Below are positions 18,864 to 27,466 of a stretch of DNA of 64,000 bases, piece by piece (position 1 is the first letter of the stretch; every line of letters begins with the position of its first letter). Origin of the DNA: Limnobacter sp. 130 (lineage in GTDB: Bacteria; Pseudomonadota; Gammaproteobacteria; Burkholderiales; Burkholderiaceae_B); NCBI RefSeq assembly GCF_902506325.1, contig NZ_LR732331.1, positions 1 through 64,000 of the forward strand, written 5' to 3'. The notes under the pieces are model-generated. The model was not told the DNA's origin and did no database searches. It saw nothing but the letters and a program-made list of their open reading frames with translations. Both the position numbers and the translations under genes were made by a program.

Positions 18864-19817
18864 TTAACCCCCGACCCGTTCAAATGCACGAATAATGGAG
18901 ATGATACCCGGGCCGCCAGTCATGATCAGAAGTGCTGGCAGCATGGTAATCACCATGACACCCGTCAGTTTAACAGTCAGCTTGCCCATTGTTTCTTTGG
19001 CATTGGCTCTTTCTTTTTCCACGAGTCGGTCTGAGAACTGTTTCAGAGGTTCCTGAACAGCGCCGCCAAACTTCTCGATTTGCTCCAAGACCTGCACAAA
19101 TGATTTGAATTCGTCGCTGGAGTACATGTTGCTCATTCGCTTGAGCATGACAATCCACGGTACACCCGACTTGACTTGAGCCCGGGACCTACGCAACATG
19201 CGGCCGGTAATGGGTACAAGGTCATACAGTTGCGAGGTCATGACTTCGATGGACTGGTCCACGCTCAGGCCGACACCCTGCAACAAACGCATCACATCGA
19301 CCACGGCCACCAATTCACGTTCAAAAGCGGCTTCCCGACCCTCGCCCACGGTTTTCAGGTACCACTTGGGGGCCATGAAACCAATGCCCGTGACCGCCAC
19401 CACCTGAATCATCGCAATGGCCCCGAAACCTGCATCCCAGTTCAGGAAAAGCCCGATGGCCAAACCAAGGAGTCCAAGTGCGATTCGGATCAATACAAAC
19501 CGGCTAAGGTCCTCTTCACGCCCAAAGCCAGCCCGTCCCAGCAGTTTTTTGTCTTCATCTTCTACAAAGTAGGTAAATGCCTTGGTTTTGCTGAATTGCT
19601 GGCCAATTCTTTCGATTCTTCCGGTCAGCACACTGGTGGGCACCTGGTTGCGCACCGCAGCGGAGCTTTGAACCCTGCGACGAAGTTCGGTGTACTCATC
19701 AATTCGGGCCAGCGCTTTTTCTTTGCGGTTGCTTTGGCTCAACAGGCTCCAGGCCAGGCCGATAAACCCCAGCCCCAACAGGAAAATGCCAATCGCCAAA
19801 AATGTGTTCATGTCCAT
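18864..19817 (-). CDS. tadC: Tad pilus inner-membrane platform protein TadC
   Basis: 317 residues with an N-terminal helix (TFLAIGIFLLGLGFIGLAWSLL), a mid-protein pair and a C-terminal helix, enclosing a T2SF/GspF-type cytoplasmic domain (RELVAVVDVMRLLQGVGLSVDQSIEVM). With TadB it forms the platform on which the TadA ATPase acts. Start at ATG 19817 is preceded by AAGGG; a longer reading overlaps tadB and lacks a binding site. Confidence 0.92.
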   Translation of the reverse strand: MDMNTFLAIGIFLLGLGFIGLAWSLLSQSNRKEKALARIDEYTELRRRVQSSAAVRNQVPTSVLTGRIERIGQQFSKTKAFTYFVEDEDKKLLGRAGFGREEDLSRFVLIRIALGLLGLAIGLFLNWDAGFGAIAMIQVVAVTGIGFMAPKWYLKTVGEGREAAFERELVAVVDVMRLLQGVGLSVDQSIEVMTSQLYDLVPITGRMLRRSRAQVKSGVPWIVMLKRMSNMYSSDEFKSFVQVLEQIEKFGGAVQEPLKQFSDRLVEKERANAKETMGKLTVKLTGVMVITMLPALLIMTGGPGIISIIRAFERVGG

Positions 19818-19827
19818 GGTGGCGCCC

Positions 19828-20736
19828 TTAAATGCTCTTGACCATGCGATAAATAATCGCTGCGCCTGCAATTTGCAGCAGTCCCGCGACGAACAGCAAC
19901 ATGCGGCCTGTGTCGTCGTTCCACATGGTGCCCAGGTAAGCAGGGTTCAGCGTCAGAATAATACCGGCCAGTGCGGGTGTCAGGCAGCACATGAATACTG
20001 CCGACATGCGAGCCTCGGAGGACATGGCCAACATTTCCTGATGATGTTGTTCACGGTCGCGCAGGTACTGCGCCAGACGGCCCAGCAAAATATCGCTTTT
20101 GCCACCGTAGTTCAGTGCCAGCGCAACAACGGAGGCAATCAGCTTGAATTCCGTCAGGCCATACACGCGCGACAGTCGGTGCATGGCTTGGTCCAGTTCC
20201 AGGCCGGCATATTGCATTTGCACTGCCAAGCCGAGTGCCTCTTTCAATGGGTATTCGGCGTTTTCCAGTGCGGTGTTGAAAGACACCGTGAGGCTGTAAC
20301 CCACCGCGCTTACACGCACCACGCCATCCAGAAAGTTGGGCAATTGGCTTAGCATTTGCAGCCTGCGTTTGCGCTGACGATACAACACATAAGCGGCAAT
20401 GCCCAGAATGGCGAGAATGAGTGCACCGACGGCACTTGCGGCACCCCGGAAAACGAAAGCAGCCAGCGCCGGTATCAGTGTGATCATGGCCACACGAATG
20501 CCCAATGCGCGGTCGATCGACAGGCCCGCTGAAATCAGGCTGTCGGTGATCCATTGTGGAATGTATTTTTTGCGAAGCGGATCTTTTTCCAGCGCCAATG
20601 GGTCTCTGGATTTGCTCAACGCGACATCAAGTCGACTTTCCGCCAGTTTGCGATTTTGTTCTTCAGCACCCCGGCCTAGCAACAGCAGGGCCAGAGAGAT
20701 GAATACCAAGGCAGCGGCGATCAGTCCGAATGTCAT
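19828..20736 (-). CDS. tadB: Tad pilus inner-membrane platform protein TadB
   Basis: 302 residues. N-terminal helix (LIAAALVFISLALLLL), two central helices, a GspF-type domain (LPNFLDGVVRVSAVGYSLTV) and two C-terminal helices. Paralogous to tadC, which follows it. Its ATG overlaps the tadA stop by four bases. Confidence 0.93.
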   Translation of the reverse strand: MTFGLIAAALVFISLALLLLGRGAEEQNRKLAESRLDVALSKSRDPLALEKDPLRKKYIPQWITDSLISAGLSIDRALGIRVAMITLIPALAAFVFRGAASAVGALILAILGIAAYVLYRQRKRRLQMLSQLPNFLDGVVRVSAVGYSLTVSFNTALENAEYPLKEALGLAVQMQYAGLELDQAMHRLSRVYGLTEFKLIASVVALALNYGGKSDILLGRLAQYLRDREQHHQEMLAMSSEARMSAVFMCCLTPALAGIILTLNPAYLGTMWNDDTGRMLLFVAGLLQIAGAAIIYRMVKSI

Positions 20737-22097
20737 GTCAGGCGAATGTGCGAGATTTTCGGGTTTTTGGGATAAGGCACCACAGGGACCCAGTTGTCCA
20801 GTTCTTGACCGTCCGGGCCCAGTCGGCTTTCATGGCGATACAGGTCTTGCAGCAAAATATTGTCGTCCACAATGCCAGCCACTTCCGTGATGCTGTAAAT
20901 GCGTCGTTTGCCAGACGGCAGCCGAACGATTTGTACAATCAGGTCCAGTGCCGATGCAATTTGTCGGCGCAAACTCATTTCATTGCCGGTGAAGCCCGCA
21001 AAGCCAGACAGCATTTCAAGGCGGTGCAGGCAATCGCGTGGCGTCGAGGCGTGAATGGTGCCCATGGAACCATCGTGACCAGTACTCATGGCTTGCAGCA
21101 TGTCGAGAACCTCGGCACCGCGCACCTCGCCCACCACAACCCGGTCCGGGCGCATGCGCAAGCTGTTTTTTACCAAGTCGCGAATCGAAATTGCACCCGC
21201 GCCCTCATGGCCACCGGGGCGGCTTTCAAGGCGAACCACATGGTGGTGGTTCAATTGCAATTCTGCGGTGTCTTCAATGGTGATCAGGCGCTCGCCGGGT
21301 GGAATAAACTCGGCCAGCACGTTCAGCATGGAGGTTTTGCCGGTGGATGTCGCACCACTGACCACCAGGTTGCAACGTTTGCGAACGGCCTCTTGCATAA
21401 GCTCGTACACACGGGCATCAAAGGTGCCCAAACCCATCAGGTCGTCGGCACGCAGCGGGATGCTTCTGAATTTACGAATGGAAACCACCACGCCATCGCG
21501 GGCCAGTGGAGAAATAATCACGTTGATCCGGCTGCCATCGGGCAGGCGGGCATCGACCATGGGGCTGGATTCATCAAGCCGGCGGCCCAGTGGTGCCAGA
21601 ATGCGGCGAACAATGCGAAGTAGGTGGGCATTGTCGACAAAGCGGGCCTGTACGCGTTCCATGCGGCCCATTTTGGACACATACACGTCCTTAAAGCCAT
21701 TGATCATGACGTCTTCAACGTTGGGATCGGCCAGCAGGTCTTCAAGTGGACCAAAGCCTGCAATTTCCTTGTACAGCGAGTCGGCCACGAAGGTGACTTC
21801 GGAGTCGTTCAGTGGAATCTGCTTGCCATAAATCAGACTTTGCACTTCACCCTGAATAAATTTTTCAAGGGCGCTGTTGTCCATTTTGGCGAAAGTAGCG
21901 CCTTTCTTCTCGATGATGGCCAGAATATGTTCATGGGCCATTTCTTTCACATCGGCCAACACCGCAGAGTCCATGTCGCTGACTTTGGCGGTGGCAAACT
22001 GCAAGTCCTCGGCTGCATTGGACTCAGCGCCTTCAATGTGTTCAGGCTCCGAGGGCTTGGGGGGCGGCGCTTCCTGGCCGAAAATGATGTCACTCAT
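20733..22097 (-). CDS. tadA: Tad pilus assembly ATPase TadA (CpaF)
   Basis: 454 residues. Secretion ATPase with Walker A SGATSTGKTS, Asp box, Walker B VVVGEVRGAE and a His box, plus the CpaF-type N-terminal domain. It powers Flp pilus polymerisation. The ATG chosen at 22097 overlaps the tadZ stop as ATGA; a start four codons upstream lies within tadZ. Confidence 0.96.
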   Translation of the reverse strand: MSDIIFGQEAPPPKPSEPEHIEGAESNAAEDLQFATAKVSDMDSAVLADVKEMAHEHILAIIEKKGATFAKMDNSALEKFIQGEVQSLIYGKQIPLNDSEVTFVADSLYKEIAGFGPLEDLLADPNVEDVMINGFKDVYVSKMGRMERVQARFVDNAHLLRIVRRILAPLGRRLDESSPMVDARLPDGSRINVIISPLARDGVVVSIRKFRSIPLRADDLMGLGTFDARVYELMQEAVRKRCNLVVSGATSTGKTSMLNVLAEFIPPGERLITIEDTAELQLNHHHVVRLESRPGGHEGAGAISIRDLVKNSLRMRPDRVVVGEVRGAEVLDMLQAMSTGHDGSMGTIHASTPRDCLHRLEMLSGFAGFTGNEMSLRRQIASALDLIVQIVRLPSGKRRIYSITEVAGIVDDNILLQDLYRHESRLGPDGQELDNWVPVVPYPKNPKISHIRLT

Positions 22098-23293
22098 TTG
22101 TTGAACCATTTCTTGAATGTGCCTGCAAGGCCGCCCTGTCCGTCAAGGTGTTTGCGATTGGCATTCACTCTGTCGAGTAGTTGTGCGACTGCTTTGGCAT
22201 ACGGGTCTTTCGAATCGGCTGCGGACAATACCTGGCCGCCGTTGACGGCATTGATCAGGGGTGCGCGCCGGTCTGGCAGGGTGTGTACCGTTTCAATGTT
22301 CAGTTTCTTGGCGATCGATTCTGCGTCCAGCGCAACGTCTTTGTGATAAGGCGTGACCACCAGGTCAAATGTCTGGGTTGCAATGCCTTTGTCGTTCAGG
22401 CCTTTGATTAGCTCGGCGGCGGTCACAATACCGGGTACAGACTGAGGTGTCAGCACCATGGTGGAATCAGCGCTTCGCAGCAGGCTGGCCACAAATTCAA
22501 TGTTCGAGAAGCCGCACAAATCAATCACGATATTCTCGAAAAAGGATTTGATCAGGTTCAGGAATTTCAATGCATCAGACGCGGAAATGTCACGCAAGTC
22601 GGCTAGGTTTCTGGGCAGTGAAAGTATGGCCACGCCGGTGGCATTGTTGCGGCGAAACGCGGTTTTTGCCAGGGTGGCATCGAAGCGTTTCAAGTTGCGC
22701 ACACATTCCACAAAGTCCATCGCGCCCTGTTTGTCTTCGGCTGGCAAATGCACCAGGCCATCGCCCAAGGGCAAACCAAAGTCCAGCAGCAAAGTGCTGT
22801 CTTTGTTTTGTTTGGCCAGCTGCACAGCCAGGTTGACTGCCAATGTGGTGGAACCCACACCCTGGCGACCACCCAATACAACCAAGGCATAGCCTTTGCG
22901 CTCATTGCTTTGTTTGGGTGCTTTTTCAACAACACCGGTCAGAATTTTTGTGACTTCTCCTGCACTGGAATCCAGGCTGAGAAAGTCTTTTACGCCAGAA
23001 CGCAGGGCATTGACCACGTCTTCAGTCGAGTCTTTCGAGCCCATGGCCACAACAGGCAGGTCGGGTGCAAGTTCTCGAAGTTCCTTGACGATCAGGCTGG
23101 CGTCCAGGCCGACCTGTGGCGAGTAATCCACCACCGCCATGCTGGGTGATACCAGGCCTACGCGTTTGGTAATTTCGCTGAAAGTGCCAGATTCGCGCAC
23201 CAGCATAAAACGATCGCCCACTGCGTCTGACAACCAAAGCCAATTGGAGTCAGACCCACTGATGAACAATATTCGGGGCATGCTTTGTTGCAT
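22094..23293 (-). CDS. tadZ: TadZ/CpaE family ATPase
   Basis: 399 residues. An atypical receiver-like N-terminal domain (about 5-125; AVVDYSPQVGLDASL, AMGSKDSTEDVVNALRSGVKDFL) precedes a ParA/MinD-like domain whose Walker A is GGRQGVGSTTLA, lacking the usual lysine, as is common for TadZ. These proteins localise the Tad machine at the cell pole. AAGGGA eight bases before the ATG supports the start. Confidence 0.92.
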   Translation of the reverse strand: MQQSMPRILFISGSDSNWLWLSDAVGDRFMLVRESGTFSEITKRVGLVSPSMAVVDYSPQVGLDASLIVKELRELAPDLPVVAMGSKDSTEDVVNALRSGVKDFLSLDSSAGEVTKILTGVVEKAPKQSNERKGYALVVLGGRQGVGSTTLAVNLAVQLAKQNKDSTLLLDFGLPLGDGLVHLPAEDKQGAMDFVECVRNLKRFDATLAKTAFRRNNATGVAILSLPRNLADLRDISASDALKFLNLIKSFFENIVIDLCGFSNIEFVASLLRSADSTMVLTPQSVPGIVTAAELIKGLNDKGIATQTFDLVVTPYHKDVALDAESIAKKLNIETVHTLPDRRAPLINAVNGGQVLSAADSKDPYAKAVAQLLDRVNANRKHLDGQGGLAGTFKKWFNK

Positions 23294-23305
23294 CGCTGAT
23301 TCCCT

Positions 23306-24703
23306 TTAATTGTTGGTGAAGCCTGGAACTGGCTCTGTTGCGGCGGGCAGGAAGAGTTGGCTCCACACGCTGCGTGGGCGCATGCCAACGTTTTGACCCG
23401 GAAGGGCCAAGGCGGGCGCGTCTGCTGCACGGGGTTTTACAAATCGTGGCGTAACGATGATAAGTAGTTCTTTGTCTTCCCGGCTGTAGGTGTTGCCTTT
23501 GAAGAAGGCGCCCAAAATCGGAATTTCAGACAACCAGGGTACCCGGTTGGCATTGGCAATAATGTTTCGGCTAATCAAGCCACCGATCACAAAGCTTTGG
23601 TTTTCACCCAATTCAACAGTGGTACTTGCGCGGCGAGTCAAGATGGCGGGGACCAGCACACCTTGAATGGACGTGCCACGAGAAAAGTCGAGGTCGCTGA
23701 CTTCAGGCGATACTTTCAAGGCAATTGTTTTGTTCGACAAAATGGTGGGTGTGAAACTTAAACCGACACCAAACTTTTTGTACTCAATACCAATGGTGCC
23801 GTTGCCAGAAGGCACGGGAATTGGAATTTCACCACCCGCGAGAAACGATGCGTCCTGACCGGATTGGGCAATCAGAGAAGGCTCGGCGAGTACTTTGGCG
23901 TAACCGTCGGCTTGGAGGACGTTAAGGCCGGAGATCAAGTCGCAGGTGCCTTGGCCCACCAAAGCTCCACCAACGCAGCCCGCGCTATTAAATGCCAAAG
24001 AGAAAGCATTGGATAACCCGCCCGAACCGCTCACACTCGCTGGTCCTGCTATCGAGTAGGTAAATCCACCACCGTTAACTTGACCTGTTAGGTTGATTCC
24101 AAGTCGTTGTAATTCACTGCGGGTGAATTCAACCACTTTCACATCCACCTGCACGGTGCCTGATGTTTGAATCGTGGCTTGGTCAATGAGTTCGGCTTGT
24201 TTTCCATCACTGCCTGGCTTGATCAAGCTTTCACGCGCTTGCTGATAGGTGCTGACATTGGGCGTTGAACCTGACAATTTCAATACCTGCCCTTCGGTTT
24301 CAAGGTTCAGGTCTTTCAAGTTTGATATGGTTTCGGCCGCTTTACCGGTCACTGATACTGTGATTACCCGGGCCATGCTGGCACCACGGTCCCAAATCAA
24401 AAGCGATGTAGAGCCGGTTTTCAAACCGGTTACCAATACACCTGCATTTTTGCCGCCGCGGTCGGTGGGTTTGAGTACGGTAACCGAAGCAATGCTGGGG
24501 TCGCCAATGGACACCCGTGCCGGTATGCCGGGCAGGCTGATGACTTTTTGGAATCCTGTGCTCAAAGTAAGTACAAAAGGCGTTACGCTACTTGGCGCGG
24601 CAGGTGTTTGCCCAACTGCAATTTGCGGGCTGACCAGCCCTGCACAGGCAATCAGTGATATTGCTGCGACCACGCTTTTCAAGGTGATGTTGTTGTTCTT
24701 CAT
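23306..24703 (-). CDS. cpaC: Tad pilus outer-membrane secretin (CpaC/RcpA)
   Basis: 465 residues with a signal peptide. The N-terminal pilus-assembly domain contains LSTGFQKVISLPGIPARVSIGDPSIASV and the BON-like segment VLVTGLKTGSTSLLIWD; the C-terminal half is the secretin homology domain, with FLAGGEIPIPVPSGNG and the late motif VPWLSEIPILGAFFKG. It forms the outer-membrane channel for the pilus. An ATGA overlap joins it to cpaB. Confidence 0.95.
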   Translation of the reverse strand: MKNNNITLKSVVAAISLIACAGLVSPQIAVGQTPAAPSSVTPFVLTLSTGFQKVISLPGIPARVSIGDPSIASVTVLKPTDRGGKNAGVLVTGLKTGSTSLLIWDRGASMARVITVSVTGKAAETISNLKDLNLETEGQVLKLSGSTPNVSTYQQARESLIKPGSDGKQAELIDQATIQTSGTVQVDVKVVEFTRSELQRLGINLTGQVNGGGFTYSIAGPASVSGSGGLSNAFSLAFNSAGCVGGALVGQGTCDLISGLNVLQADGYAKVLAEPSLIAQSGQDASFLAGGEIPIPVPSGNGTIGIEYKKFGVGLSFTPTILSNKTIALKVSPEVSDLDFSRGTSIQGVLVPAILTRRASTTVELGENQSFVIGGLISRNIIANANRVPWLSEIPILGAFFKGNTYSREDKELLIIVTPRFVKPRAADAPALALPGQNVGMRPRSVWSQLFLPAATEPVPGFTNN

Positions 24704-25665
24704 CGCGCTGTTTCCCGGGTTGTTTCGCCGCCACGAATCACTTCAACTGTGGCCGGTTCGGCTGCTCGTTGTGTGGTTTGCGCGGGTTTCTTGTTGTCTT
24801 TTGTGTTGCCACTGCCGGGCAACATGGCGTTGTCCAGCGAAATTCCTGCGAAGGCCTTGTCGCTTGCGCTCAACTCTACGGTGGGTTGGGTTTTCAAGAC
24901 CTTGCCATCCGGGCCCTTCACCAGCGCAGGCTTAAGCACAGGCTCTGGTTGAGGGTATTTGCTCATGTCAGGAAGTTCTTCTTCCTCGGGGCTGCGCAAC
25001 ACCACAAACAATTCGCCTTGGGTTTGCGCAATGGCCAGCGTGTTGATGTCTGCGGTGGGCACCTCAACCATCATTGCTTTCAATCTGACCTGGCGGTTGT
25101 TTACATCCTTGTCATTGGCGGCATTGGTTGTTTCTGGCGCATTCACTAACTGGGAGCCGACAGACAGCACACGCAGCTTGGGTATGATCAAGCGAGAAAT
25201 TGTTTCTTCAATGTCGCGACTGTTGGATTTGAATATCGAGAACACATCGACATAATCACCGGCCTTGATCTTGGCGGTGGCCACGTTGTTTTCATCCAGA
25301 CGCAAGGCAAAAGCACGATAACCTTCACGCACTTCAGCAGCCACCGCGCCTGACTCAAAATATTGATTGGTCACGGGCAAGCCCTTGCCAATGTTAAACA
25401 GCGGCTTCTTGCCAATTACATCGCCGATGTCGGTGAACGAGCCACTGGGGGCAATCGCAAATTTCTCGACCTTCAACATCTCGGGCGTTACTGGTTTGCC
25501 AAACTGGATTTCAACTGTGCTGACCACCACCGGGAAACGCTCAAGTTCGGTTTTGATGGCTTCACCACCTTTTTTCACGTTCTGACCCGACAAAAAGGCC
25601 ATGACCATGAAAATCAGTCCGATTCCCAATAGCAGCAGTGCGAGTATTTTTGTTTTTCCTGACAT
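24700..25665 (-). CDS. cpaB: Flp pilus assembly protein CpaB (RcpC)
   Basis: 321 residues. One N-terminal membrane helix, an SAF domain at about residues 45-110 (VVVSTVEIQFGKPVTPEMLKVEKF) and the RcpC region with AGDYVDVFSI. It connects the inner platform and the secretin in the periplasm. The C-terminal tail is charged and disordered. First of the tightly overlapping part of the operon. Confidence 0.93.
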   Translation of the reverse strand: MSGKTKILALLLLGIGLIFMVMAFLSGQNVKKGGEAIKTELERFPVVVSTVEIQFGKPVTPEMLKVEKFAIAPSGSFTDIGDVIGKKPLFNIGKGLPVTNQYFESGAVAAEVREGYRAFALRLDENNVATAKIKAGDYVDVFSIFKSNSRDIEETISRLIIPKLRVLSVGSQLVNAPETTNAANDKDVNNRQVRLKAMMVEVPTADINTLAIAQTQGELFVVLRSPEEEELPDMSKYPQPEPVLKPALVKGPDGKVLKTQPTVELSASDKAFAGISLDNAMLPGSGNTKDNKKPAQTTQRAAEPATVEVIRGGETTRETAR

Positions 25666-25689
25666 GTCGCGAAGGGCTCCCGGAAGAAT

Positions 25690-26184
25690 TTACAGTGCGT
25701 CGGTGTTCTGGTACAGAACTACAGCGCTGGCGCTGAGTTGTTCTGGAAAAAAAGTATCTGCAAATGGAATATTGGACAAAAACGGATTTTCTGAAGTGTT
25801 AAAAAACCCCCGAAATTCCAGGCAACTCAAGGCTGGGTTAGTACCCGCGCCCAAGGCGTTGCCGCAATCAGCAGCACCGGCCAATTGGTCGGTGGAAAAG
25901 CTAAAGCCCGCCGGGTACATTGCACTGGGCAGGGAATTCAACAACAATTGCCTGGCCGCAGCTTCCGGGTCGGCAGTGCTACCGGCAACAGCCACGCTTC
26001 GTGCGGCTTGTGAAACTGCTGAACTAAGCGTGTGTTGCACCATGAACAACAGGCTGTAACCCACAATTGCAAAAATCACTGTGAGTACAATTGGTAACAT
26101 CAGGGCCAGCTCAACAAGTTGGGCACCGCGCTGTTTAACAGTGCGGTGGCAAAGAGAAGATCTGGCCCGAATATTGAAGTTCAC
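25690..26184 (-). CDS. tadE: TadE-type pseudopilin
   Basis: 164 residues. After a basic N-terminus comes RGAQLVELALMLPIVLTVIFAIVGYSLLF, the TadE motif with a prepilin-like cleavage site and the conserved Glu five residues in. The periplasmic part has two cysteines (DCGNA and LSCLEF) that may form a disulfide. TadE/TadF pseudopilins assist Flp pilus assembly. 24 bases before cpaB, 21 after flp. Confidence 0.9.
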   Translation of the reverse strand: MNFNIRARSSLCHRTVKQRGAQLVELALMLPIVLTVIFAIVGYSLLFMVQHTLSSAVSQAARSVAVAGSTADPEAAARQLLLNSLPSAMYPAGFSFSTDQLAGAADCGNALGAGTNPALSCLEFRGFFNTSENPFLSNIPFADTFFPEQLSASAVVLYQNTDAL

Positions 26185-26205
26185 TGTGCATTAATGGCGA
26201 GGATC

Positions 26206-26388
26206 TTACTCACCACCGGTCAGGGCGTTAACGATGTTGCCGAATGCTGTTTCAAGACCACCACCCAACGTAGCAAAACCAGCCACTGCCAGCGCTACAA
26301 CCAAAGCCGCGATTACTGCGTACTCGATCAAGGAAGCGCCTTCTTCCTTGCGTTTCAAAACCAACTGTTTGTTTGCTGCATTGCTCAT
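26206..26388 (-). CDS. flp: Flp/Fap-type major pilin
   Basis: 60 residues. Short leader ending EEG, cleavage before ASLIEYAVIAALVVALAVAG, with the Glu-Tyr pair conserved in Flp pilins. It should be processed by a dedicated prepilin peptidase, for which no gene is found in this window. The ATG at 26388 lies eight bases after AGGAG; a second in-frame ATG three codons upstream is too close to that site. Confidence 0.95.
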   Translation of the reverse strand: MSNAANKQLVLKRKEEGASLIEYAVIAALVVALAVAGFATLGGGLETAFGNIVNALTGGE

Positions 26389-26638
26389 GACATTCACTCC
26401 TGTGTGAAAATATCGAACTCTAGGTCGAATTCCCCCATATTAGGGGTACTCCAAATGGATCAAAGCCAAGATCAGACCGTGAATTGCACCGTCTATTCAC
26501 AATTTTGACCCCAAGGACCACAGCAATCTTAGGGAATTTCACCCAAACTGATTACGCCTTGTGAGTTACGATAGTAAACCAAGTCTGTGACTTGTTGATT
26601 GTTACTGTCAGAAACAATTTGCCTTTGATTAACTATTC

Positions 26639-27355
26639 ATGCAAAAGACCAATTTACCCAGAGCCCTAATGGGGCCCCTCCATGCCTTCTTTGGTTTTCT
26701 CACAGGCGGTATGCCCGTTTCCAAAGAGCCGGGTAAGGCCAAGCGGCCTTATGAACGCGCCAAGGAAATTACGCAAAAAGCCTGTGCAAAGGCGGCTGCC
26801 GTGTCGGGCGGATTGGCTTTGCCCGTGGGCCCACTGGGAATGCTCACCGTATTGCCCGATCTGATCATTGTGTGGCGGATTCAGGCGCAAATGGTTGCTG
26901 ACATTGCCGTAACTTTTGGTCACAAGAAGCCACTGACCGAACAAGAACTCATGACTTGTCTTTTCAGTCATGTCACGGACACAGCCGTGCGCGAGTATGA
27001 AAGATCGATTCCGCTGGAACATGAAGAGAAATCAGCCAAATCGGTGCTTGATCTGATTGATCGATTTACCCGCAGCGGAAGCCGGGATATCGCAGTCCGT
27101 GTAACAAAACAAATTGGACAGGCGGTATTCGAGCGGGTGGCCAAGCGCACTGCATCGCGAATCATTCCGCTGGCGGGTGCCGCGGTGGTGTCTGCTTACG
27201 CCGCCTTGGATACGAAAGAAGTTGCGCGCACTGCGGTCGAGTTGTTCTCTGGGGAGAAATTGCCCGCACGCAAATCCAAAAAAAGCTATCCAAGACCCGA
27301 GGAAATGTTCAACGTCGACAACGTGAAAGACATTCAACCCGACCAAGGGGCTTGA
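26639..27355 (+). CDS. EcsC family protein (putative)
   Basis: 238 residues. The region SGGLALPVGPLGMLTVLPDLIIVWRIQAQMVADIAVTFG (about 57-95) resembles EcsC-type proteins, which have a hydrophobic hairpin followed by an amphipathic helical region. A second hydrophobic patch (ASRIIPLAGAAVVSAYAAL) lies near residue 180. Function unknown. It is a lone gene between the tad operon promoter region and the oxidoreductase; no partner is evident. Confidence 0.6.
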   Translation: MQKTNLPRALMGPLHAFFGFLTGGMPVSKEPGKAKRPYERAKEITQKACAKAAAVSGGLALPVGPLGMLTVLPDLIIVWRIQAQMVADIAVTFGHKKPLTEQELMTCLFSHVTDTAVREYERSIPLEHEEKSAKSVLDLIDRFTRSGSRDIAVRVTKQIGQAVFERVAKRTASRIIPLAGAAVVSAYAALDTKEVARTAVELFSGEKLPARKSKKSYPRPEEMFNVDNVKDIQPDQGA

Positions 27356-27466
27356 AGCCCTGTGAGCTCTGTGTAACACTGGGTTAGGGCCTCGTGTCGC
27401 TCACAAGGCATACGCAAGGCAACTCGCACTCGCTGAAACTTATCTGTTTCGTGGAGGAAAGTGCTC

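Noticed and set aside
26389-26638. A definite promoter for the tad operon and the EcsC-like gene
   Set aside because: I saw TAATAT on the minus strand and a CCCC-N6-GGGG inverted repeat near 26433-26446, but spacing to a -35 box is poor on both strands, so I did not list it as a feature.
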